Assembly (NCBI RefSeq): GCF_014202825.1
Contig: NZ_JACHHP010000006.1
Span: 176,260 to 240,259, forward strand
DNA: 64,000 nucleotides
DNA from: Chiayiivirga flava
GTDB taxonomy: Bacteria; Pseudomonadota; Gammaproteobacteria; Xanthomonadales; Xanthomonadaceae
Direction: 5' to 3'
Position 1 is the stretch's first letter. The number at the start of each line of letters is the position of its first letter. This document shows positions 9,876-21,634 of the stretch, piece after piece. The notes below the pieces were generated by a model. The model was not told the DNA's origin and did not search any database. It saw nothing but the letters and a program-made list of their open reading frames with translations. The translations under genes were made by a program, and so were the position numbers.

Positions 9876-9905
9876 CGAAAAACCCGGCGTTCGCCGGGTT
9901 TTTCG
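9876..9905. terminator. Bidirectional intrinsic terminator
   Basis: CGAAAAACCCGGC, loop GTTC, GCCGGGTTTTTCG form a stem of 13 bp. There is an A-run on the left arm and a T-run on the right, so it should stop transcription from both sides. It sits between the hotdog-fold gene (+) and the convergent ACE-like gene (-). Confidence 0.92.
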
Positions 9906-9926
9906 CGCGCGGGACGGATCCGCGGC

Positions 9927-11900
9927 TCAGCTGCTCCAGCCGCACTCCTGCCCCTGGTTCTGCTCCTGCAGCCAGGTCTGCAGCGGCGCGAAGTAGTCGA
10001 GGATGGCCGACGCGTCCATCTGCTCGCCGCCGGTGAGTTCCTTCAGCGTCTGCTGCCACGGCTGGCTCGCACCCTTGCTCAGCATCGCCCAGTAGCGCTT
10101 GCCCGCTTCCGGATTGGCGGCGAAGTTGCACTGGTGCAACGGGCCGGTGTGGCCGGAGGCATCGCACAGCGCCTTGTAGAACTGGAACTGCAGGATGTGC
10201 GACAGGAAATAGCGCGTGTACGGCGTGTTGCCCGGCACGTGGTACTTCGCGCCCGGGTCGAACAGGTCCTCGCCGCGCGGCGAGGCCGGACCGACGCCCT
10301 GGTACTGCGCCTTGAGCTTCCACCACGCCGCGTTGTACTGGTCGGGCGGAATCGAGCCGTCGAACACGCCCCAGCGCCAGCGGTCGATCATCAGGCCGAA
10401 CGGCAGGAACGCCACCTTCGCCAGCGCCATGCGCATCTGGGAGTTGATCACCGCCTGCTCGCTGACTTCGGGTTTGTCGACAAGATCGATCGAGGCGAGA
10501 TAGTCCGGCGTCATCGACAGCACGATCGTGTCGCCGATGGCTTCGTGGAAGCCGTCGTGCGCGCCGGTTTGGAACAGCGGCGGCAGGTCCTTGTACGCGA
10601 GGTAGTAATAGATGTGGCCGAGCTCGTGGTAGATGGTGGTGAGCTCTTCCTCGTTCGGCTTGATGCACATCTTGATGCGCACTTCGCCGTCGGTGTTCAT
10701 CGGCCAGGCGCTGGCGTGGCAGACCACGTCGCGGTCGCGCGGCTGCACCAGCTGCGAGTCGGTGTAGAACGAGTCGGGCAGGGCGGGCATGCCCAGGCCG
10801 GTGTAGAAGCTCTCGGCGAGCTTCGTCATCGCCGTGGCGCTTTCGAAATCGGCCTTGCGGCCCAGTTCCACCTGCTGCTCGGCGGTCAGCTTGCCCATGC
10901 CGCCGGCCTTGTTCACCTCGGTGGAGAGCATCGCGTCGCGACGCTGCTCCAGTGCGCTGTTGATGTCGAGGCTGCCGACGCCCTTGTACGGTTCGAGGAT
11001 GGGCCAGAGGTTGCCCCAGTCCTGCTGCCAGAGGTTGCCAGTGAGGTGCGCGGGGATGAGGCCGTTGACCTGGCCCTTTTCGCCGTATTTGTCCACGAGC
11101 TTGCCGCGCGCGTAACACTGCAGCTGGTCGTAGAGCGGCTTGACCTGGCCCCAGAGGCGGTCGGTTTCGGCCTGGAATTCGGCCGGCGTCATGTCGTAGC
11201 CGGCGCGCCAGACTTCGCCGGTGTTGGCGAAGCCCATTTCCTTCGCGCCTTCGTTGGTGAGTTCGGCGAAGCGCTGGTAATCCTTGCGCATCGGCACCGA
11301 GATCGTGTGCCAGCCGTTCCACGCCGCGAGCTGCTCGTCGTAGGTGCTCGTGTCGGTGGCGGCGAGGATCTCGGAGACCTGGCCGATGTCCTTGCACGAG
11401 GCCGGATCGCCCGCATCGACACACCACTTGCCGGCGCCGTAGGTGGCTTCCATGCGGGTGGCGATTTCGGTGAGCTCCTTGAGCTTGGCCGGATCGCGCG
11501 GCGCGGGCATCGAGGAGCCGGTCTTGATCAGGTGCAGCGCGCGCGCCGTGGCAGGCGACTGCGCGGCCTCGTCGTAGAGCTTGGCCTGCTCGATGAATTC
11601 GTTGGTCTTGGTCAGCATGCGCTCGTTCGCGGCGGCGGCCACGCGCTGGCTGTCGGCGTTGATGTACGTGGACGACAGCCACGCGGCGGAGGTGATTTCC
11701 GGCGTCATCGCCTCCTGCGTTGCGTTGACGCGCGCGATGAAATCGTCGGCGCTTTCGGACGGTGTCGCCGGCTCGGCCGGGGCCGTGGTCGCGGCGGGCG
11801 CGGTGCTGTGGGGCACGGTGCTGTCGGTCGACGAGCCGCAGCCGGCGAGCAGCAGTGCGGTCGCGATCGCGAGGCCCAGGTGGGCGCGTTGGGTGTTCAA
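9927..11900 (-). CDS. ACE-like lipoprotein dipeptidyl carboxypeptidase (M2)
   Basis: A 657-residue member of peptidase family M2 (angiotensin-converting enzyme). The zinc site is complete: H425-E-L-G-H429 and the downstream ligand E453 in GFHEAIGDT. The fold markers WNGWHTIS and the YHVPGNTPYTRYFLSHILQFQFY stretch are also ACE-like. The N-terminus is a lipoprotein signal with LLAGC (lipidated C21), so the enzyme is anchored in the envelope and probably removes dipeptides from peptides there. The start appears to be TTG at 11900, preceded by CCGGAG at good spacing. Confidence 0.92.
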   Translation of the reverse strand: MNTQRAHLGLAIATALLLAGCGSSTDSTVPHSTAPAATTAPAEPATPSESADDFIARVNATQEAMTPEITSAAWLSSTYINADSQRVAAAANERMLTKTNEFIEQAKLYDEAAQSPATARALHLIKTGSSMPAPRDPAKLKELTEIATRMEATYGAGKWCVDAGDPASCKDIGQVSEILAATDTSTYDEQLAAWNGWHTISVPMRKDYQRFAELTNEGAKEMGFANTGEVWRAGYDMTPAEFQAETDRLWGQVKPLYDQLQCYARGKLVDKYGEKGQVNGLIPAHLTGNLWQQDWGNLWPILEPYKGVGSLDINSALEQRRDAMLSTEVNKAGGMGKLTAEQQVELGRKADFESATAMTKLAESFYTGLGMPALPDSFYTDSQLVQPRDRDVVCHASAWPMNTDGEVRIKMCIKPNEEELTTIYHELGHIYYYLAYKDLPPLFQTGAHDGFHEAIGDTIVLSMTPDYLASIDLVDKPEVSEQAVINSQMRMALAKVAFLPFGLMIDRWRWGVFDGSIPPDQYNAAWWKLKAQYQGVGPASPRGEDLFDPGAKYHVPGNTPYTRYFLSHILQFQFYKALCDASGHTGPLHQCNFAANPEAGKRYWAMLSKGASQPWQQTLKELTGGEQMDASAILDYFAPLQTWLQEQNQGQECGWSS

Positions 11901-12048
11901 GGGTCTGCTCCGGAAACGTCTGCGTAGCGCAGGACCCCCGAAGGCTAGTGACGGTCGCGGCGCCGCGCAAGTCGCTCTGCGGCACGGTTGCGGCGAACGG
12001 TGCGGGCGTCTCCGGTGCCGGCCTGTCCCGCCCGCCGGGGCGCGCGGA

Positions 12049-12777
12049 TCATCCCTTGACGCGCAGGCTGGAGCGCCCGCCGTCCACGCCGACGATCTGG
12101 CCCGTGATCCAGCCGGCGTCGCGCGAGAGCAGGAACGCCGCGAGCGCGGCGATGTCGTCGGCTTCGCCCAGGCGCGGCAGCGGATGCAGCGCGGCGATGG
12201 CGCTGGCGGACGCGTCGTTGGCCAGCAACCCGGCCGCCAGCGGCGTGCGCGTCAGCGACGGCGCGATCGCGTTGACACGGATGTGCGGCGCCAGTTCGGC
12301 CGCCAGCGACAGCGTGAGTCCGGCGACGGCGGCCTTGGCCATGCCGATCGAGGCGTGGAAGGTGAAACCCTGCTGCGCGGCGATGCTGGAAAACAGCAGG
12401 ACCGCGCCGCCGTGTTCGGCGCGTTTGAGTGCGGGCAGCGCGGCCTGCACGGCGAGTGCGGCACCGAGCGCATTCACTTCGAAATCGCGCCGGTAATCGG
12501 CTGCGGTGAGCCGCGCGAATCCGCGCAGCTGGATGGTGCCGACGGCGTAGGCAATGCCGGCGAGCGTCGGGCCGGCGTCGGTGGCGACGCGGGCGAAGAG
12601 CTCCGGGTCGGTGACGTCGCCGACGGTGAAGCCGGCACCGAGCGGTCCGGCCACCGCGCGCAGCGCGTCCTCGCGCCGGCCGACGAGATGCAACGCGTGC
12701 CCGGCGTTGGCAAGGCGTTTTGCGAGCGCGCTGCCGATGCCGCCGGCGCCGCCGTAGATGAGGAATGTGTCGGCCAT
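12049..12777 (-). CDS. SDR-fold oxidoreductase with altered active site
   Basis: A 242-residue short-chain dehydrogenase/reductase. The cofactor loop GGAGGIGSAL (9-18), DVTD near 55 and the C-terminal GWITGQIVGVDGG are normal. The catalytic Tyr-x3-Lys is missing: the lysine is K148 in HASIGMAK, but four residues before it is Ile, and the position matching the FabI-type tyrosine (seven before) is H141. S131 remains. It is alone on this strand, followed by an M2 peptidase gene. The substrate is unknown, and it may use a different acid or be non-oxidoreductive. Confidence 0.85.
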   Translation of the reverse strand: MADTFLIYGGAGGIGSALAKRLANAGHALHLVGRREDALRAVAGPLGAGFTVGDVTDPELFARVATDAGPTLAGIAYAVGTIQLRGFARLTAADYRRDFEVNALGAALAVQAALPALKRAEHGGAVLLFSSIAAQQGFTFHASIGMAKAAVAGLTLSLAAELAPHIRVNAIAPSLTRTPLAAGLLANDASASAIAALHPLPRLGEADDIAALAAFLLSRDAGWITGQIVGVDGGRSSLRVKG

Positions 12778-12928
12778 GACGGCGAAGACCCGTTTCGACG
12801 CGGGGCGCGTCCATCCCTACATCGCAGCGCGAGGGCGACGTGGATGCAGGCGCTCGCGTCGGCGACCGGCACGGGCGGCGCCCGCTTCCTTCTGGCGGTG
12901 TGGCCGAATGCCTGCGGCCACACCGGAG

Positions 12929-14350
12929 TTACGGGGTGACGGCTCCCGTCGGTCCGGGGCCGAATCCCGGATCGGACAGCGCGATTTTCGTCACCGGCCC
13001 GTACTTGCCGATCGCATCGCCGATCTTCGACGCATCGCCGATGACGACGAGCAGGCTGTCGTCGCGGGTTGGGAACACCGAGCGCGCCGCGGCGATGTCG
13101 GCCGCGGTGGCGCGTTCGATGCGCTCGCCGTACCCGTCGATCGCGTCGCGGCCGAGGCCGTCGATGTGCAGGCTCGCGAGCGCGCCGGCGAGCTGATCGG
13201 CGGTTTCGTAGTCGGGCGCGAACTGGCCGAGCACGTAGCGCTTGGCCGAGGCCTGCATGTCGTCGGCGATGCCCTCGGCGTGCAGGCGGTCGACGGTGTC
13301 GAACGCAAGATCGAGCGCCTGCGCCGTGGCATCGGTGCGGGTGAAGGAGCTGAAGCCGGCGGCGCCGGGCCGCGCGAGGCGTTCGATCGAAGCACGCGCG
13401 CCGTAGGTGAGCCCGGATTTCACCCGCAGCTCGGTGTTGAGCATCGAGGTGAAGCGCCCGCCGAACACCGTCTGCACCAGATCCTGCGCCGCGCGTGCCG
13501 GATCGTCGACGGCCGCGCCGACGTTGCCGACCCAGAAGTAGGTCTGCGTGGCGCCCGGCTTGTCGACCAGCAGCACGCGGCGGCCGGTTTCGCGCAGCTT
13601 CGGCGGCACCGCCGGCAGGCGGCCGGTGGCCTTGCCCCATGCGCCGAAGCGCTGCTCCACGGCCTTGCGCATCGAGGCCGGATCGAAGTCGCCGACGATC
13701 GCGATGACGGCGCGGTCCGCGCCCACATACGCGGTGTAGTACGCACGCAGGTCGGCGAGGGTCAGCGCGGCGAGGCTGGCTTCGTCGCCCCCCTCGGGCC
13801 GGCCGTATGGATGGTCGCGGAACAGCCAGGCCTGGGCATAACTGCCGATCAGACCGCGCGGATCGCCGTCCTTTGCCGCCGCGATCGACTGTACCGCGCG
13901 CGTGCGCGATTTTTCGAATTCCGCCAGCGACAGCGTCGGGTGCAGGAACGCATCCGCGAGCAGGTCGAGCATGAGCCCGGTGTCGTCGGCCAGAAAACTG
14001 GCGTCGGCGACCAAGGCCTCGCGCGACGCGCCGAAGCGCAGCTCGCCGCCGGCACCGTCGATCGCTTCGGCGAAGGCACGCGCATCGCGCTTGCCCGCGC
14101 CTTTGCCGAGCAGTTCCGCCAGCTGCGAGGCGGTGCCTTCCTTGCCGGCCGCGTCCGCGAGCGCGCCGCCGCGGACGGCGATCCGTGCGGCCACGAGCGG
14201 CACGTCGGCCTTGCGCATCAGCAGCAGCGTGACGCCGTTGTCGAGCGTGATGTCGTCGTAGGCCGGCAGGGTTACGCCGACCGCGTGCGCGGCGAGCGCG
14301 GTGCAGGCGAACGCGGCGCCGAGAAGGGCGCGTGCAAGCAGTCGGGTCAT
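12929..14350 (-). CDS. M16 peptidase-like protein, zinc site lost (non-catalytic partner)
   Basis: A 473-residue secreted protein with a signal peptide (MTRLLARALLGAAFACTALAAHA). It has the two-domain M16 (insulinase) fold, but the position of the HxxEH zinc motif reads ASQLAELLGKG, so it cannot bind zinc in the usual way. Such inactive subunits pair with an active M16 protein to form the clam-shell chamber. The active partner ends 5 bases upstream, so the two are surely co-transcribed. Confidence 0.9.
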   Translation of the reverse strand: MTRLLARALLGAAFACTALAAHAVGVTLPAYDDITLDNGVTLLLMRKADVPLVAARIAVRGGALADAAGKEGTASQLAELLGKGAGKRDARAFAEAIDGAGGELRFGASREALVADASFLADDTGLMLDLLADAFLHPTLSLAEFEKSRTRAVQSIAAAKDGDPRGLIGSYAQAWLFRDHPYGRPEGGDEASLAALTLADLRAYYTAYVGADRAVIAIVGDFDPASMRKAVEQRFGAWGKATGRLPAVPPKLRETGRRVLLVDKPGATQTYFWVGNVGAAVDDPARAAQDLVQTVFGGRFTSMLNTELRVKSGLTYGARASIERLARPGAAGFSSFTRTDATAQALDLAFDTVDRLHAEGIADDMQASAKRYVLGQFAPDYETADQLAGALASLHIDGLGRDAIDGYGERIERATAADIAAARSVFPTRDDSLLVVIGDASKIGDAIGKYGPVTKIALSDPGFGPGPTGAVTP

Positions 14351-14355
14351 GCGAT

Positions 14356-15711
14356 TCACTCCTGGTCCGCGGCGTCGGCCGCGCCGGGCACCGGTTTCAG
14401 CACGCCCACCGTGCGATTGGACGTGCGCAGTACACGCGCCGCCACGGCCTGGATCTGCGCGCCCGTCACGCCAGCCACTTGTGTCGGCGCGTCGAACAAC
14501 GCGTTGTAGTCGCCGTGGAAGATCTCGTGGCTGCCGAGCGCCTGCGCCTTGCCCGAGATCGTGGCGATGGCCCGCCAGAATGCAGCCTGGTGCTGCTTCG
14601 TCGCCTTGGCAAGTTCGGCGGGGGTGATGCCCTCGCGCACGATGCGCGCGAGCTCCTCGTCGAACAGCGCCTCCACCTTCGCCACATCGCCTTCGGGCGG
14701 CAGCAGGGCGTAGAAGAACACCAGGCCCGGATCGAAGCCCTGTTCGACATTGCTGCCGATGCCGATCGCCGCCTGTTCCTGCTCGACGATGCGCTGGTGC
14801 AGGCGCGAGGAATCGCCGTCGGCGAGGATCGACACCAGCAATTCCGTCGCCGTGGCGTCTTCGTGGCGCGCATTGCCCACGTGGTAGGCCAGCGCCAGCA
14901 CGGGGGTCTGTGCGTCGGCCTTCTCCAGCGTCACGCGGCGCTCGCCGCGCTGTTCGGGCTCGACCGTGGTCACCGCCTTGGGCGGTGCCTGGCGCGGGAT
15001 CTTCGCGAAGTATTTTTGCGCCAGCGCGAACACGGTGTCCGGTTCGACGTCGCCGACGACGAACATGGTGGCGTTGTTCGGCGCGTAGTAGGTGCGGTAG
15101 AAGGTCTTGAGATCGTCGATGGTCCAGCGCTCGATGTCCGACGGCCAGCCGATCACCGGGAACTGGTACGGGTGCGCGATGTACGCGGTGGCCTGCATCT
15201 GTTCGACCAGCGCGCCGATGTTGTTCTCGTCGACCGACGAGCGCCGCTCGCTGTAGACGACGCCGCGTTCGCTTTCGACCACCTTCGGATCGAAGTCGAG
15301 GTTGGCCATGCGGTCGCTTTCCAGATCGAAGATGATGTCGAGCGCGTCCTTCGGGAACCAGTCCTGGTACACCGTCACGTCGTTGGAGGTGTAGGCGTTG
15401 TTGGAGCCGCCGGCGTTCTCCATGGTGCGGTCGAACTCGCCCGGCGCACGCGTGGACGTGCCGTTGAACATCATGTGCTCGAAGTAGTGCGCAAGGCCGG
15501 TGATGCCCGGGTATTCGTTGCGGCCGCCGGCGCGGTACCAGGTGTAGACCGCCACGTTGGGGATGTCGTGGTCGGGCCAGACGACGATCTTGAGGCCGTT
15601 GTCGAGGGTGCGCGTGACGATGGCGTCGGCGCCGGGCACCGCGGCGGGCGCGGCGTGGGCCGCGACCGCGGTCAATGCCAGCGCGAGCGCGGCGAATCGG
15701 AAGAGCGGCAT
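14356..15711 (-). CDS. M16 zinc peptidase, active subunit, secreted
   Basis: A 451-residue insulinase-family peptidase. The signal peptide (MPLFRFAALALALTAVAAHA) sends it to the periplasm. The inverted zinc motif is intact, H75-Y-F-E78-H79 in AHYFEHMMFNGT, with the distal acidic ligand region ERGVVYSERR further on. The ATG at 15711 gives the signal peptide; longer in-frame starts add only Arg-rich sequence. It is the first gene of a two-gene operon with an inactive M16 homologue. Confidence 0.93.
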   Translation of the reverse strand: MPLFRFAALALALTAVAAHAAPAAVPGADAIVTRTLDNGLKIVVWPDHDIPNVAVYTWYRAGGRNEYPGITGLAHYFEHMMFNGTSTRAPGEFDRTMENAGGSNNAYTSNDVTVYQDWFPKDALDIIFDLESDRMANLDFDPKVVESERGVVYSERRSSVDENNIGALVEQMQATAYIAHPYQFPVIGWPSDIERWTIDDLKTFYRTYYAPNNATMFVVGDVEPDTVFALAQKYFAKIPRQAPPKAVTTVEPEQRGERRVTLEKADAQTPVLALAYHVGNARHEDATATELLVSILADGDSSRLHQRIVEQEQAAIGIGSNVEQGFDPGLVFFYALLPPEGDVAKVEALFDEELARIVREGITPAELAKATKQHQAAFWRAIATISGKAQALGSHEIFHGDYNALFDAPTQVAGVTGAQIQAVAARVLRTSNRTVGVLKPVPGAADAADQE

Positions 15712-15890
15712 GGGTGGATCCGCGGAGGGGCGAGCGGGCGTTATAGGCCAGCGCGCGCGTGCCCGCAAATGCGCAAGGTCGCCGCGTGGTCGCGACCGGC
15801 CGCGGCGATGCGGTAGTCTCCGCGCCGGGGGTGGCACGGGCGCGGCGGATCGCGGCGGGCGGCCTTCCGTCCGTCCGCACCGGCCAAGGC

Positions 15891-18095
<2,205 letters not shown>

Positions 18096-18225
18096 GCCAA
18101 CGTCCCGCCGCGCGCGTGCTGCGCGGCACGCGCGACGCTGCTAGGCTCCGCCGGCGGTTTCCAGCGGACGGAAACCCCCGAACGCGCCGCCTCCGGCGCC
18201 TCTCCACTCGTTGCGGGGTCACACG

Positions 18226-21200
18226 ATGTCTTCGATTGCATGGCGCCGCGCGCGCCGATGGGCGTGCCTGGTGCTGTTGCCGGGCGCGATGTTGCCGGCC
18301 GCGGCGCTGCAGGCGCAGACACGCGCCGCCTGGACCGAACTCGAGGGACGCGATGCAGCCGCCTCGGCCCCGGTCGCCGCGGGCGTGCGCGTGTTCGACG
18401 TGGACACCGCGCGCATCGAGAGCGAGTTGATGCGCGGCGCGAACCCCAGCATCGAACTGCCGCTCGCCGGCGGCGGATTCGCCACCTTCGCGATCCGCGA
18501 TTCGGGCACGATGCATCCGGCGCTTGCGGCGAAATTTCCGGAGATCCGCAGCCTGCGCGGCGAGGACGGGCAGGGCCGCCGGTTGCGGCTGGACGTCTCG
18601 CCCGCCGGTATCAACGCGATGATCTTCGCCGACGACGGCGTGCAGGTGATCCGCCCGCGCGCGATCGGCGACAGCGTGCACGAGAGCTTCGCGCGCGAGG
18701 ACTACACCGGCCCGCGCCAGCGCTTCGAATGCGACGTGAAGGACGCCTCGCCGCTGCACAAGGCACTGCACCGTATCGACGGCCACGGCCACGCCGCCGC
18801 GAAGACCGTCACCGGCGACGAGCGCCGCAGCTACCGCCTCGCGGTGGCCGGCACCGGCGAATACACCACGTTCCACGGCGGCACCGTGGCGCTCGGGCAG
18901 GCGGCCATCGTCACCACGATCAACCGCGTCAACGAGGTGTACGAAACCGATCTGTCGGTGCACTTGGAACTGGTGCCGAACAACAACCTGATCGTCTACA
19001 CCAACGGCGGCACCGATCCGTATTCGAACGGCAATCCGGGCACGATGATCGGCCAGAACGTGACCAATCTGAACGCGGTCATCGGCTCGGCGAATTACGA
19101 CGTGGGCCACGTCTTCGGCACCAACAGCGGCGGGCTCGCGGGCCTGGGCGTCATCTGCGGTTCGAGCAAGGCCTCGGGCGTCACCGGCAACGGCGCGCCG
19201 GTGGGCGATCCGTTCGACATCGACTACGTCGCGCACGAGCTCGGCCACCAGTTCGGCGCCAACCACACCTTCAACGGCACGGCGAGTTCGTGCGGCGGCG
19301 GCAACCGCTCTCTCTCGTCCGCCTACGAGCCGGGCAGCGGCAGCACCATCATGGCCTATGCTGGCATCTGCGGCGCGCAGGACCTGCAGCCGAACTCCGA
19401 TCCGTATTTCCACGCCCGCAGCCTGCTGGAAATCCAGAACCGCATCACATCGGCGACATGTGACGCACCCACGCCCACCGGCAACACCGCGCCGGAGCTC
19501 GCGATGCCGGTCGCGCGCACGATTCCCGCGCGCACGCCGTTCGCGCTGCTCGCCGAGGGCAGCGACGTGGACGGCGACATGCTCACCTACACCTGGGAGC
19601 AGTACGACCTGGGCAGCGCGCAGAGCGGCGCGAATCCGTCGCCCACCGCCACCACCGGGCCGCTGGTGCGTTCGTTCGATCCCACACCCGATCCGGAGCG
19701 ACTGATCCCGCGCCTTTCGACCCTGCTCGGCGGACCGGCCGCAACCGGCGAAGTGCTGCCGGCGGTGAACCGCACGATGACGTTCCGCGTCACCGCGCGC
19801 GACAACAACCCCGCCGGCGGCGCCACGCAGAGCGCCGACGTCACGCTCACCGTGCGCGACACCGGCGCCGCGTTCGCGATCACCGATCCCAACACCGCCG
19901 GCACCACCTGGACCTGCGGCAGCGACGTGCCGGTGAGCTGGAACGTCGCCGGCACCGACGCCGCGCCCATCGCCTGCGACGCGGTGGACCTGAGCCTGTC
20001 GCAGGACGGCGGCGTCACCTTCGCGCACACGCTCGCGAGCGGCGTGCCCAACACCGGCAGCGCGCTCGTGCGCGTGCCGTTCGCGATCGGCACCAGCACG
20101 CGCGTGCAGGCGCGCTGCTCGGACAACATCTTCCTGGACATCGGCAACGCGAACTTCAGCGTCGTCGACGCCGGCGAACCCGTGCCGCAGGACGACGCCG
20201 CGGCCGCGTCGCCCGAAGACACCGCGCGCACGTTCACCGCCGCCGAACTCGGCGCAAACGACACGCTCGGCGCCGGCGCCGCCGTGCTCGCCGGCATCGA
20301 CAACGTGGTCGGCGGCACGGCCGAACTGGTCGACGGCGAGGTGGTGTTCACGCCCACGCCGGACACGTCCGGCCCCGCGGGTTTCGACTACACGCTGGCC
20401 GACAGCTGCGAACGCACTGCGCCGGCACCGTCGAGCGCCAGCGTCGTCTTCGACGTGTTGCCGGTCAACGATGCGCCGACGCTGGCGCCGCTGCCCGACG
20501 TCGCGCTGGTCGCGACGCCCGGCGCGTCCGGCAGTGTCGAAGCCTTTGCCGGTGTGGCGTCGTTCGGACCGGACGACGAGGCCGGCCAGGCTGCCCTGGA
20601 ATATGTTGTGGTCGTGGACAGCGACCCCGCAGGCGTGGTGGACAGCCTTGCGATCGACGCGGCCGGCACGCTGCAGTACGTGCTGACCGGCGCCGCCGGG
20701 CAGGTGCAGGTGTCGGTGACGGTGCGCGACGACGGCGGCACCGACAACGGCGGCATCGATCTCTCCGCGCCGCGCACGTTTGCGCTGCAGGCGCAGGCTG
20801 GCGTGGACGTGCGCGTGAGCAAGAGCGACGGCCGCAACGTGGTGCAGGCGGGTGAAGCCGTCAGCTACGTGCTGACGATGGCCAACGCGGGCGCCACGCC
20901 GGTAGCGGGTGCGCAGCTGTTCGACACGCTGCCGCCCCTGCTGCAGGACGCGACCTGGACCTGCAGCGCGATCGGCACCGCGTGTCCGGTGCCGGACGGC
21001 AGCGGCAACGTCGATCTCACCGCCGCGCTGCCGGTCGGCGCCAGCGTCACGGTGACGGTGACCGCGACCGTGGCCGGTGCCATCGGCGAGACCGTCTCGA
21101 ACACGGCCTCCGCGCTGCCGGTGTCCAGCCTCGAAACGGAGATGACGCCGGAAGACAACAGCGCCACCGACGAGACCCGTATCGTCGGCGTCGCCATCTT

Positions 21201-21231
21201 CGCCGACGGCTTCGAGTCCGTCGCCGAATGA
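18226..21231 (+). CDS. Secreted metzincin-type protease, copy 1, with DUF11-like domain and FADGFE tail
   Basis: A 1001-residue secreted protein with a signal peptide near residues 1-35. The protease domain has the full metzincin site, H337-E-L-G-H341 and H347 in HELGHQFGANH, and a Met-turn in STIMAYAG, as in reprolysin-like (M12B-type) enzymes. Beta-rich repeats with Asp-rich loops follow, then a DUF11-like domain (VRVSKSDGRNVVQAGEAVSY), and the chain ends VAIFADGFESVAE. A close paralogue lies directly downstream. The C-terminal motif may be an export or anchoring signal. Confidence 0.9.
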   Translation: MSSIAWRRARRWACLVLLPGAMLPAAALQAQTRAAWTELEGRDAAASAPVAAGVRVFDVDTARIESELMRGANPSIELPLAGGGFATFAIRDSGTMHPALAAKFPEIRSLRGEDGQGRRLRLDVSPAGINAMIFADDGVQVIRPRAIGDSVHESFAREDYTGPRQRFECDVKDASPLHKALHRIDGHGHAAAKTVTGDERRSYRLAVAGTGEYTTFHGGTVALGQAAIVTTINRVNEVYETDLSVHLELVPNNNLIVYTNGGTDPYSNGNPGTMIGQNVTNLNAVIGSANYDVGHVFGTNSGGLAGLGVICGSSKASGVTGNGAPVGDPFDIDYVAHELGHQFGANHTFNGTASSCGGGNRSLSSAYEPGSGSTIMAYAGICGAQDLQPNSDPYFHARSLLEIQNRITSATCDAPTPTGNTAPELAMPVARTIPARTPFALLAEGSDVDGDMLTYTWEQYDLGSAQSGANPSPTATTGPLVRSFDPTPDPERLIPRLSTLLGGPAATGEVLPAVNRTMTFRVTARDNNPAGGATQSADVTLTVRDTGAAFAITDPNTAGTTWTCGSDVPVSWNVAGTDAAPIACDAVDLSLSQDGGVTFAHTLASGVPNTGSALVRVPFAIGTSTRVQARCSDNIFLDIGNANFSVVDAGEPVPQDDAAAASPEDTARTFTAAELGANDTLGAGAAVLAGIDNVVGGTAELVDGEVVFTPTPDTSGPAGFDYTLADSCERTAPAPSSASVVFDVLPVNDAPTLAPLPDVALVATPGASGSVEAFAGVASFGPDDEAGQAALEYVVVVDSDPAGVVDSLAIDAAGTLQYVLTGAAGQVQVSVTVRDDGGTDNGGIDLSAPRTFALQAQAGVDVRVSKSDGRNVVQAGEAVSYVLTMANAGATPVAGAQLFDTLPPLLQDATWTCSAIGTACPVPDGSGNVDLTAALPVGASVTVTVTATVAGAIGETVSNTASALPVSSLETEMTPEDNSATDETRIVGVAIFADGFESVAE

Positions 21232-21236
21232 CTCGC

Positions 21237-21269
21237 GCCGCCTGCCGGTGCCGCGCACCGGCAGGCGGC
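21237..21269. other. 14-bp perfect hairpin after the first protease
   Basis: GCCGCCTGCCGGTG, loop CCGCG, CACCGGCAGGCGGC form a 14-bp perfect stem starting 6 bases after the stop of protease copy 1. It has no T-tail, so it is either a Rho-aided terminator or an mRNA 3' end stabiliser. Confidence 0.55.
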
Positions 21270-21634
21270 CACGACGCAGGCGCCGCGACGGCGCGTGCGC
21301 GAGTTCGACGCGTGCCGCGGCGCGCACGCCGATTTTTTTCACGTGTGCGGATCCGGAGATCCGCGGGCAGCGGCGGCGATCCGTGATCGACCTGCGGCCG
21401 CATGTGAATGCGTGTTCTCAACTGCACATGCGTTCTGCACGGCCATTGTGAAAAAGTTTCACGTTGCGGTGAACCGAGACTGAACGTTTCGGGCCGATCT
21501 GTGCACTCCCTCGCCCTTTTGCCGCCGTACGCAGTGCCATACGCCACAATAACGTGACGTATTCGACAGTTTTGCCCCACGCATGGGCACGGCGTCGATT
21601 CGGCGGCAACGCAGAATAAAAACAGGGGTTGTGC
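21270..21634. promoter_or_regulatory. AT-richer intergenic leader of protease copy 2
   Basis: This stretch separates the two protease genes and is clearly less GC-rich than its flanks. It contains a perfect inverted repeat GTGAAA-AAG-TTTCAC at 21448-21462, which could be an operator, and AACAGGGG just before the ATG at 21635, a good ribosome site. I cannot place a convincing -35/-10 pair. Its length and composition suggest that copy 2 has its own promoter and control. Confidence 0.45.
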
